Shown here in pieces: positions 1 to 5,045 of a DNA stretch of 5,045 nt (within the stretch, counting starts at the first letter, position 1; each line of letters starts with the position of its first letter). This stretch comes from JBFHER01 sp041584055 (GTDB lineage: Bacteria; Bacteroidota; Bacteroidia; Bacteroidales; UBA5342): the NCBI GenBank assembly GCA_041584055.1, contig JBFHER010000290.1, forward strand, positions 1 to 5,045. Direction: 5' to 3'. The position numbers and the translations under genes were made by a program. The notes below the pieces were generated by a model. It had not been told where the DNA came from and did no database searches. It worked only from the letters and a program-made list of their open reading frames with translations.

Positions 1-120
1 AAAGGCAAAATCATAGTATTCCTTCACGTCCCTAAACCGTGAATACAGGTCTGCGATCTGAGCTTCCAGTTCCGATTTTTTTAGTGATGTCAGATATGTT
101 TTTAATTCTCTTTTACTCAT
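1..120 (-). CDS. DUF6155-like protein, N-terminal fragment (runs off left edge)
   Basis: The reverse strand reads ATG at 120 and stays open to base 1, giving 40 residues that begin MSKRELKTYLTSLKKSELEA and continue to an R-D-V-K-E-Y-Y-D-F segment. This opening (MSKRxLKxYL, then a Leu/Glu-rich helix, then a DLYxRFxxVKEYYDF stretch) matches my memory of the DUF6155 family, small uncharacterised proteins found in Bacteroidota and Firmicutes. No biochemical function is known to me. The start is well supported: an in-frame TAA lies two codons upstream, and an AAGGA Shine-Dalgarno-like sequence sits 7 bases before the ATG. It follows the three-PH-domain gene on the same strand after 89 bases with no obvious terminator between, so read-through from the upstream operon is possible. 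The family call rests on recognition of 40 residues; the C-terminus is not visible. Confidence 0.7.
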   Translation of the reverse strand, partial: MSKRELKTYLTSLKKSELEAQIADLYSRFRDVKEYYDFAF

Positions 121-209
121 ACTTTAATCCTTGTCTGTTTGCAACCCCGGGAATCGTCAGCAATGTTTCAGAGATGATCTGTGTTCTTTATGATAGCGCG
201 CCCTGGTCA
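121..209. other. Spacer between the YdbT-like gene and the DUF6155-like gene
   Basis: These 89 bases contain the AAGGA ribosome-binding-like site for the DUF6155-like gene (about 128-132, minus strand). I find no hairpin with a T-run that would serve as a terminator for the operon and no recognisable promoter, so it is undecided whether the DUF6155-like gene belongs to the same transcript. Confidence 0.55.
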
Positions 210-1694
210 TTACATCCATTTCCGTTCTGACAGTTCCACGTGAAATATGAGATAGTTCATCAGGCGTTTTGCCATGTCCTCCCGGATGTAAGGGATTGAA
301 ATATGACCTGAAGCATTGTTGATGCGGAGTGTTGCCAGTTTTCGTCTCTTTTGGAAATAGGATTGCCTGAAATCCACTGTTTGTGTTTTAAACGATTGTG
401 CTTGTTGCCAAAAGTCACCAATTGCCCCTTTATGAACTAGAATCTGTGTCTTGTTAAACTGAAAGTAACGTTTTCTTACAGCAAGGAGGGCATAAATGGC
501 GGAGAATACTAACCAGGCGGCGCCCGCAATTAGCCAAAGCGGTTCTTCAATGTATAGAGGAAGGGGTAGAATTGCCGGAAGCCATCCCTGTTGAAACCAA
601 AGCAGGTTAAAATATCTGGGGTGCGCATATATCTTTTCTGATTCATCAGGTAAATCCTGTTCAAAGATCTCGTTTCTTGCATCCTGGAGATGTTTGGCAA
701 GACACCCGGGGGCATCTGCCAGTTGAACTTTTCTTGACTGTTTGCTTACGGCTTGCTTAAAGCTGATGCGGTAAATGCCGAAAATTCTTTTTAAGGGGCC
801 TGTTTCCCAGTTCAATTGTTGAACCTTTGAAAATGGGATAAGCACATTGCGCTTGTTAAGCAGTCCGGATGTGATGCGATATGTCTCATTTGTTTTCACG
901 AGTTTAAAATCATAATACTTTATAACCGTAAGAACAAGGGATGCTGCAATTGACAGAATCAGGAATAAGATGATTAATGTTGTGATAATCAGGAAGCCTG
1001 AATTAGACAGGTAATTGGCAGCAGAATCTGAATATTGATCAGCCTCCTCCTGAAATATGTCCTTGATCTGACTAAATATCTGCGACCCAAATGCAACAAT
1101 AATCAATCCAGTGCGAATGTGGTTTTGGCTGATTCCAATTTTTAGCAGCTCAAGGGGGCTAAGCTGAAGGATTGTTTTTTCTGCAACAGGTGCGCTGGAG
1201 TCTGGTTCTGCTGTGTCATCAACGATGGTGATTTTAAAGTTTTGCAGATAAGCTGTTAACTCTTTTGCATATCGCCCATTGAGCGAATAAATGCGCAGTT
1301 CATGGCCAACGGAGCCGGCAGAATCTGCTTCCAGGGTATAAACATTTAAGATTTGTTGCAGCAGGTTCTGTTTTGTGTTCACCGATTGAATTCGTTCCAA
1401 TGGAATTGATAGTACCTTTTTTTTCAAATAACCTTTTTTCAACACGAACTGGTCCCCTTCTATGTAAAAATAGAAGTTTAAATAAAACAGAATCGTATGA
1501 AGAACGAGTAATGCTGCAGCAAAGCCAAGGACCAGTGGTGCCGTTATACCGGGAGGCAAGTTGTTTTTTTGGACAAAAATAAGAATCAGGATGGGCCAGA
1601 AGGCACGCACCATCTTTTGTGCTTCAAAGGCAAATATCACCAGTAAGCCACGCAGTTCCTGACGTGTTGGTTTGGATAAATCAGGTTTATTCAT
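210..1694 (-). CDS. Membrane protein with three bacterial PH (bPH2/DUF304) domains, YdbT-like
   Basis: A 494-residue membrane protein, almost the length of Bacillus subtilis YdbT (about 493). Paired hydrophobic segments alternate with bPH2 domains: membrane stretches near residues 31-72, bPH2 domain 1 near 72-155 (IEGDQFVLKKGYL followed by IPLERIQSV), membrane segments near 192-210 and 232-258, domain 2 near 261-345 (YRITSGLLNKRNVLIPFSKVQQL), membrane segments near 366-405, and domain 3 near 407-488. Domain 3 is the most diverged: the usual IPxxRIQ strand reads SFKTQTVDFRQS. The family has no known catalytic residues; bPH2 domains are thought to be structural or binding modules at the membrane. 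In Bacillus the ydbS-ydbT pair is in the SigW envelope-stress regulon and linked to bacteriocin resistance; transferring that role here is inference. The ATG at 1694 overlaps the end of the YdbS-like gene by 8 bases, which implies translational coupling. No clear Shine-Dalgarno sequence is seen. The domain architecture is certain; the function is not. Confidence 0.93.
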   Translation of the reverse strand: MNKPDLSKPTRQELRGLLVIFAFEAQKMVRAFWPILILIFVQKNNLPPGITAPLVLGFAAALLVLHTILFYLNFYFYIEGDQFVLKKGYLKKKVLSIPLERIQSVNTKQNLLQQILNVYTLEADSAGSVGHELRIYSLNGRYAKELTAYLQNFKITIVDDTAEPDSSAPVAEKTILQLSPLELLKIGISQNHIRTGLIIVAFGSQIFSQIKDIFQEEADQYSDSAANYLSNSGFLIITTLIILFLILSIAASLVLTVIKYYDFKLVKTNETYRITSGLLNKRNVLIPFSKVQQLNWETGPLKRIFGIYRISFKQAVSKQSRKVQLADAPGCLAKHLQDARNEIFEQDLPDESEKIYAHPRYFNLLWFQQGWLPAILPLPLYIEEPLWLIAGAAWLVFSAIYALLAVRKRYFQFNKTQILVHKGAIGDFWQQAQSFKTQTVDFRQSYFQKRRKLATLRINNASGHISIPYIREDMAKRLMNYLIFHVELSERKWM

Positions 1695-2217
1695 GTTTGC
1701 TGATTTTCTTTAAAAGAAATCCTTCTATTTCATGCGCTTTTTCAGGGCGTAAACCCGGAATGGAAACATCGCTGACGCTCCCGCCTGCAGTGAATATCTT
1801 TACACTGGCAAGCTGAAAAAGCTTTTCAATAAAACTCTGACTGACTTCCACATGCTGAACACGGTTGAATGGAACTGTTGTTAGTTTGTAAATTAGTAAG
1901 CCTTTCCGGTAGGAGATATCATGCTCTCGCAATAAGTAACCTTTTTTTGGAAAGCCCATGAAAATTAAAAGCGTTCGCAAAGAAAAAACAAAAATAAATA
2001 AAGCTGGAATGATGATGAATATCAGTGTTGGCATCTCTTCGTCTCCGAATAGTTTTAATGCCAATAGGGCCCCTGCTATAATCAGCATGAAAACAATGGT
2101 TGTAATGTGTTTCAGATGTTTTAATTTTGGTTCCAGTCCATTGAATGTCTCTTGTTCAATGGGTGTGAGGTGTTCCGGTAAAATCACAAGATTTGAAAAC
2201 TCTTCCGTGAGTTGCAT
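1687..2217 (-). CDS. Membrane protein with one bacterial PH (bPH2/DUF304) domain, YdbS-like
   Basis: A 176-residue protein with a short polar N-terminus, two membrane segments near residues 36-56 and 63-87, and one C-terminal bPH2 domain near 91-170. The domain carries hallmarks of the family: YRKGLLIYKLTTVPFNRVQH, then a TAGGS turn and an IPGL motif followed by a final helix. B. subtilis YdbS (about 159 residues) has the same plan, and the gene order, short single-domain protein followed by the long three-domain protein, is the same as in ydbST. The two are expected to form one membrane complex. I chose the ATG at 2217. A TTG at 2223 would add two residues but leaves even less space after the upstream stop, and neither has a convincing Shine-Dalgarno sequence. 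The gene begins 15 bases after the zinc-ribbon stop codon and its TAA lies inside the next gene, so all three are probably one transcript. Confidence 0.92.
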   Translation of the reverse strand: MQLTEEFSNLVILPEHLTPIEQETFNGLEPKLKHLKHITTIVFMLIIAGALLALKLFGDEEMPTLIFIIIPALFIFVFSLRTLLIFMGFPKKGYLLREHDISYRKGLLIYKLTTVPFNRVQHVEVSQSFIEKLFQLASVKIFTAGGSVSDVSIPGLRPEKAHEIEGFLLKKISKHE

Positions 2218-2232
2218 AGTCAATGGTTTTAA

Positions 2233-2388
2233 TTATTTGTCTTTTGTGTAGGAAATCACAACGTTTAAACTTCCACATTGTGGGCACATTTCAATTTTAT
2301 CGTTGCCCATGCATGATTCAACATCATCATATTCAAGTTCTTCTTCAGTGCCTGTCCAGCCACAGGATTTGCATTTATAATTTCGCAT
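2233..2388 (-). CDS. Small zinc-ribbon protein, 51 residues
   Basis: The reverse strand has an ATG at 2388 and a TAA ending at 2233, encoding 51 residues that start MRNYKCKSCGWTG. Two knuckles, C6-K-S-C9-G and C35-P-Q-C38-G, are separated by an acidic linker (EEELEYDD) and form a classic four-Cys zinc ribbon; a fifth Cys at 26 is not part of either knuckle. Zinc binding is inferred from the CxxCG pairs; the specific family is not recognised. Such small ribbons can bind nucleic acids or proteins, and the sequence does not say which. It is the first gene of the apparent operon with the YdbS- and YdbT-like genes, 15 bases upstream of the former. There is no clear Shine-Dalgarno sequence (AAAATCATCCTT precedes the ATG), as is common in Bacteroidota. 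Its reality is supported by the intact cysteine pattern and its fit between the intergenic region and the next gene. Confidence 0.85.
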   Translation of the reverse strand: MRNYKCKSCGWTGTEEELEYDDVESCMGNDKIEMCPQCGSLNVVISYTKDK

Positions 2389-2406
2389 AAGGATGATTTT
2401 GGGCTT

Positions 2407-2440
2407 TAAAACTACTTATTTTTTTCCATGTGGAGACCAA
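2407..2440 (-). promoter_or_regulatory. Possible promoter of the zinc-ribbon/PH-domain operon
   Basis: On the minus strand, TAGTTTTA at 2414-2407 matches seven of eight positions of the Bacteroidota -7 element TAnnTTTG. A TTGG at 2440-2437 lies 22 bases upstream, near the upper end of the usual -33 to -7 spacing. Transcription would start near 2400, leaving a leader of about a dozen bases before the ATG at 2388. In DNA this AT-rich such matches occur by chance, so this is a candidate only. Confidence 0.25.
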
Positions 2441-2525
2441 CGATTTAATCTTAAACAGAGGAAAATCAATAATATTAGTGTTAAGAATCGGGACGCAGCG
2501 CTTATTTCTTTAAGATTTGTGTTAT

Positions 2526-2555
2526 CTTGCATTTGTTTAAAAAAAATTAAATTTC
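2526..2555 (+). promoter_or_regulatory. Possible promoter of the adhesin-like gene
   Basis: On the plus strand, TAAATTTC at 2548-2555 matches seven of eight positions of TAnnTTTG, and CTTG at 2526-2529 lies 18 bases upstream in the place of the -33 TTTG. The start of transcription would fall near 2562, giving a leader of about 18 bases to the ATG at 2580. An alternative -7 box is TGCATTTG at 2528-2535, but it has no TTTG at a fitting distance upstream. Weak evidence, as both elements are imperfect. Confidence 0.27.
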
Positions 2556-2579
2556 TAGGTAAAGTGAAGCAATAATACT

Positions 2580-2705
2580 ATGATTGGGCTTGGTGCTTTT
2601 TTGAAACCAGTCATTTCTTTCATCAGACCCCTGTTGAAGACTTGTTTGTGTGGTAAATTTTTTATTCTTATTCTTTTGTGTTCAGGCATGGGTGAGCTCT
2701 CAGCT
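2580..2705 (+). other. Probable signal peptide of the adhesin-like protein
   Basis: Residues 1-42 hold a long n-region with Lys9, Arg16, Lys20 and Lys26, then a hydrophobic core FFILILLCSGM (27-37), then GELSA, with a likely cleavage after Ala42. The n-region is unusually long; a TTG at 2601 (residue 8) would give a more ordinary 35-residue signal. Cys34 follows Leu-Leu, which does not fit a lipobox, so signal peptidase I processing is more likely than lipoprotein processing. Confidence 0.75.
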
Positions 2706-5045
2706 CGTACCAGGGGTGATGTTTTGTTGCCCGATAGCACTAAAGCCTCAGTCTCAAAACGAGAAGTCCTCCAAAGAGTCAATGATACATATCCTGATAT
2801 TTCCATCAATCCACTTTATCTGCAGGAACAGTCCAATGACACAGTTGTTGTCAGGTTAAAAGCAGACTGTATTCCACCTTATTTTAATCCTGGAACAGGA
2901 GGTGAGGTTTGTGGACTTAGCTTTACCTTTAATGCGAATACACCATCCGATCTTGGGTTCTGGACAAAGGAGTCAGGATCGGGGAATGCTGTTTTTACAG
3001 ATCAGGCAGACGAACATGCAACCGTGACGGTGAATAATTACGGGGTCTATAAATTTAACTGGATGGAGATTGATGGCCCATGTTTGGCAGATTCTACGAT
3101 CACGGTTATTTTTAGTCAGAATCCAAATGCAAAAGCAGGTGACGGTGGAACATCCTGTGGTAAGCAATATCAATTGAATGCTTCTTACAGTGTTATTGGA
3201 AGTACCGGAAACTGGTCAAAAGCGAGCGGCCCCGGTGATGTTCAATTTGATCCATCAAATGATGCGCCAGACGCCACTGTGACTGTAAGTGAGGCCGGGA
3301 ATTACCGTTTTACCTGGACTGAGTTCAATGGGCTTTGTTCGGATCAAGATAATGTGGATGTTCTTTTTCTCGAACAACCGAAGGCAAGGGTCAATGACAT
3401 TGGTGAGGTGTGTGATCTGAATGTGCAGTTGGATGCAATCCCCTCTGTTGGGACTGGGCACTGGGAGATGGTCCTGGGTGCCGGGACTTCTGAATTTGAG
3501 CCAAATGCATTTCAAGCCGATCCGGAGGTAAATGTGAATCTTTTTGGGGCCTATGTTTTTAAATGGACCGAAGAAAACGGAATATGTACGGATGATACAT
3601 CCATTATCATCGCTTTTAAGCTTCAACCTACTGCAAATCCCGGCAAGGGTGGTGATGCATGTGGCATGACATTTCAATTGAATGCTGTTCTGAGCAGTGG
3701 TTCAGGTAGCTGGTCGAAGAAATCCGGTCCCGGAGACGTCTCTTTCTTTCCGAATGAACTGTTTCGAAATGCACAGGCACAGGTCACCGAATATGGAACC
3801 TATGAACTTACATGGACAGAAAGCAATGGAAATTGTTCTGATGATTCAAGCATTGTTGTGAATTATTATGAGCCCCCTGTTGCAGATGCGGGTGAAGACG
3901 GTTTTGTGTGTGGAAATACCTTTGATTTAAGTGCACAGGCAAGTGTCGGAGCTGGTGAGTGGCGCATGTTAACAGGTCCGGGGGTTGCCAGTTTTACGCC
4001 GGGATTCAGAGACCCGGAGGCGGCGTTAAACGTGACAGAGTATGGAACTTACCGCCTTCAGTGGACCGAAACGAATGGCTCCTGCTCCGATTCAGATACG
4101 CTGGAAATAAGGTTTTATGAGCAACCAATTGCAGATGCAGGAGGAAATGGGGAATCGTGTGACCTGTTTTATAACCTGAATGGAAAGGTGAATGCCGGGA
4201 CGGGAGAATGGACGAAAGTAAGTGGCCCGGGAAGCATATCATTTGCCCCGGATGCCAACACAGGAGATGCCCGTGTGTCGGTGAGCGACTACGGGATTTA
4301 TGAATTAAAATGGACCGTTGTCAACGGTGACTGTATGGCGGATTCAGTGATATCCCTTGCGTTTTATGAGCAGCCGGAAGCGGATGCAGGAACAGGTGGT
4401 ACTGTCTGTGGCTTGTGGTTTCAACTTAATGCCACACCTTCCAGCGGCGTTGGGACATGGGAAAAGATAAGTGGTCCGGGGACTGTCTCTTTCGAGCCGG
4501 ATCAAAATGCCCCTGATGCAACTGTGGTTGCAAGTGAGGAAGGGACATACGTGTTAAAGTGGGTGGAAACCAATGGCTTTTGTGCCGATGAAGAAGATGT
4601 GACGGTGATCTTTTATGATCAACCCGTGCCAAATCCAGGAAAAGATGACAGTATTTGTGGCACGTCTGTGCAGTTAAACGCAATTCCAAGCGCCGGCACC
4701 GGTGAATGGCGTCAGACAGGTGGTCCGGGGACAGCTTTCTTTGCACCATCAACAGATCGGCCTGATGTTCAGGTTGCGGTGTCTGATTTTGGTGCCTATA
4801 CCTTTACATGGACAGAAACAAATGGTCCCTGCAGTGAGGACTCAAGCATTGTCATTAATTTTCTGGAAATACCTGTAGCTGATCCCGGTCGTCAAATCGA
4901 TGTGTGTGGCTTAAATGCGGTGATGGCGGCGGAACTTTCCAGTGGTTCCGGTACATGGCGTCAGGTTTCAGGTCCATCTACAATAGATTTTATGGGGGAT
5001 GAGGAGAACCCTGAGGCGCAAATTACCGTGGCACTTTTTGGGGAT
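2580..5045 (+). CDS. Large secreted adhesin-like protein with tandem Ig/PKD-like modules (partial, runs off right edge)
   Basis: The frame from the ATG at 2580 is open for 822 codons to the window end with no stop. It encodes a signal peptide (residues 1-42), a short N-terminal region (43-99), and nine tandem modules from residue 100 on. The modules resemble the PKD/Ig-like repeats of giant Bacteroidota surface proteins, with a W-x4-GPG core, a G-x-Y strand, and a WTExNGxC signature. The protein is therefore probably exported and displayed at the cell surface or released, for example in adhesion or gliding; this is inference, as no binding domain is visible. The C-terminus, where a type IX secretion sorting domain or a gliding-motility-associated domain would be expected, is not in the window. 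The start is the first ATG in frame; a TGA lies five codons upstream. No strong Shine-Dalgarno sequence is seen. The gene is divergent from the PH-domain operon. Confidence 0.9.
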   Translation, partial: MIGLGAFLKPVISFIRPLLKTCLCGKFFILILLCSGMGELSARTRGDVLLPDSTKASVSKREVLQRVNDTYPDISINPLYLQEQSNDTVVVRLKADCIPPYFNPGTGGEVCGLSFTFNANTPSDLGFWTKESGSGNAVFTDQADEHATVTVNNYGVYKFNWMEIDGPCLADSTITVIFSQNPNAKAGDGGTSCGKQYQLNASYSVIGSTGNWSKASGPGDVQFDPSNDAPDATVTVSEAGNYRFTWTEFNGLCSDQDNVDVLFLEQPKARVNDIGEVCDLNVQLDAIPSVGTGHWEMVLGAGTSEFEPNAFQADPEVNVNLFGAYVFKWTEENGICTDDTSIIIAFKLQPTANPGKGGDACGMTFQLNAVLSSGSGSWSKKSGPGDVSFFPNELFRNAQAQVTEYGTYELTWTESNGNCSDDSSIVVNYYEPPVADAGEDGFVCGNTFDLSAQASVGAGEWRMLTGPGVASFTPGFRDPEAALNVTEYGTYRLQWTETNGSCSDSDTLEIRFYEQPIADAGGNGESCDLFYNLNGKVNAGTGEWTKVSGPGSISFAPDANTGDARVSVSDYGIYELKWTVVNGDCMADSVISLAFYEQPEADAGTGGTVCGLWFQLNATPSSGVGTWEKISGPGTVSFEPDQNAPDATVVASEEGTYVLKWVETNGFCADEEDVTVIFYDQPVPNPGKDDSICGTSVQLNAIPSAGTGEWRQTGGPGTAFFAPSTDRPDVQVAVSDFGAYTFTWTETNGPCSEDSSIVINFLEIPVADPGRQIDVCGLNAVMAAELSSGSGTWRQVSGPSTIDFMGDEENPEAQITVALFGD
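2877..5045 (+). repeat. Nine tandem 83-residue Ig/PKD-like modules, last one cut by the window edge
   Basis: Modules begin at 2877, 3123, 3378, 3627, 3876, 4125, 4374, 4623 and 4872. Lengths are 82, 85, then six of exactly 83 residues, then 58 residues of the ninth. Shared positions in the 83-residue frame are Pro1, Gly6 in most, Cys12, Leu18 and Ala20 in most, Gly27, Trp29, Gly34-Pro35-Gly36, Phe40, Pro42, Gly57, Tyr59, Trp63, Gly68 and Cys70. All eight complete modules keep both Cys and both Trp, so one disulfide per module (about 57 residues between the cysteines) is likely in the oxidising extracellular setting. Module 1 lacks one residue in the middle loop, and module 2 has two extra residues before Trp29. 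GPG is GSG in module 1, GAG in module 3 and GPS in module 9. The units are clearly diverged in both protein and DNA, so this is an old array rather than a recent amplification. The Ig/PKD assignment is by sequence pattern, not by structure. Confidence 0.9.

Larger units (their letters stand above)
2389..2579. other. Divergent intergenic region
   Basis: These 191 AT-rich bases separate the leftward PH-domain operon from the rightward adhesin-like gene, so start signals for both must lie here or overlap the gene starts. I see no tRNA, no strong hairpin followed by a T-run, and no convincing small gene. A 60-codon plus-strand frame spans most of it, but it looks like chance (see rejected items). 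The exact 6-mers TTAAAC near 2450 and GTTTAA near 2535 form a distant inverted pair, too short and AT-rich to call a site. Confidence 0.7.

Noticed and set aside
2215..2223. TTG at 2223 as the start of the YdbS-like gene
   Set aside because: It adds only two residues, is a rarer start codon, and has no better ribosome-binding site than the ATG at 2217.
39..2251. Plus-strand frames at 39-230, 1373-1582, 1619-1816 and 1958-2251, and the minus-strand frame at 530-715
   Set aside because: Each is a shadow of the DUF6155-like or PH-domain genes, whose own frames carry clear family motifs.
2393..2575. A 60-codon plus-strand frame ending just before the adhesin start
   Set aside because: The translation is Lys- and Phe-rich with no recognisable motif, there is no ribosome-binding site, and it covers the DNA where promoters for both directions are expected. 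A tiny real gene cannot be fully excluded.
2670..2684. Possible lipobox around Cys34 (LILLCS)
   Set aside because: The residue before the Cys is Leu, where lipoproteins need Gly, Ala or Ser, and the hydrophobic core continues past the Cys.
2709..2720. Arg-Gly-Asp motif at residues 45-47 of the adhesin-like protein, just after the signal peptide
   Set aside because: A three-residue motif occurs easily by chance and integrins are not an expected target of what appears to be an environmental bacterium. No context supports a binding role.
2555..3173. Minus-strand frames at 2555-2809 and 2973-3173, and a plus-strand frame at 2650-2859
   Set aside because: They overlap the signal peptide and first modules of the adhesin-like gene in other frames and have no family features.
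3255..4752. Minus-strand open frames at 3255-3677, 4006-4242 and 4426-4752
   Set aside because: They lie antisense to the module array, have His/Ser/Pro-rich low-complexity translations and recur because the modules on the other strand repeat. The plus-strand frame with its periodic Cys/Trp pattern is clearly the coding one.
2877..5045. Periodic DNA structure as a CRISPR array or non-coding satellite
   Set aside because: The period is about 249 bases, the units are diverged in DNA, and the frame is open throughout; it is a protein-coding repeat.

Overview
The window looks like chromosomal DNA from a Bacteroidota bacterium (Cytophaga/Marinilabilia/Flavobacteria type). The clues are a long secreted protein made of tandem Ig/PKD-like modules of the kind found in Bacteroidota surface adhesins, weak or absent Shine-Dalgarno sequences before most genes, AT-rich intergenic DNA with partial matches to the Bacteroidota -33/-7 promoter consensus, and a DUF6155-like protein. 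The assignment rests on gene content only; there is no rRNA or other marker gene.

Left half (1-2388), all on the minus strand and read right to left: a 51-residue zinc-ribbon protein (2233-2388), a short membrane protein with one bacterial PH (bPH2) domain resembling Bacillus YdbS (1687-2217), a 494-residue membrane protein with three bPH2 domains resembling YdbT (210-1694), and the N-terminal 40 codons of a DUF6155-like protein that leaves the window at base 1. The first three are packed as one operon: a 15-base gap, then an 8-base overlap. YdbS/YdbT-type proteins act as a pair in the membrane, and in Bacillus the pair belongs to the cell-envelope stress response and is tied to bacteriocin resistance. 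An envelope role here is therefore plausible but inferred.

Middle (2389-2579): a 191-base AT-rich divergent intergenic region that must hold the start signals for both directions. Weak promoter candidates are visible on each strand.

Right half (2580-5045), plus strand: one reading frame, open without a stop for 822 codons to the window edge. It encodes a signal peptide, a short N-terminal region, and at least nine tandem modules with a near-perfect 83-residue period. Every complete module keeps two Cys and two Trp. This is most likely the N-terminal part of a large secreted, cell-surface adhesin-like protein. Its C-terminus, where a type IX secretion or gliding-motility-associated sorting domain would be expected, lies outside the window. 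Nothing in the sequence links the adhesin functionally to the divergent PH-domain operon. No RNA gene, mobile element or CRISPR array was seen.
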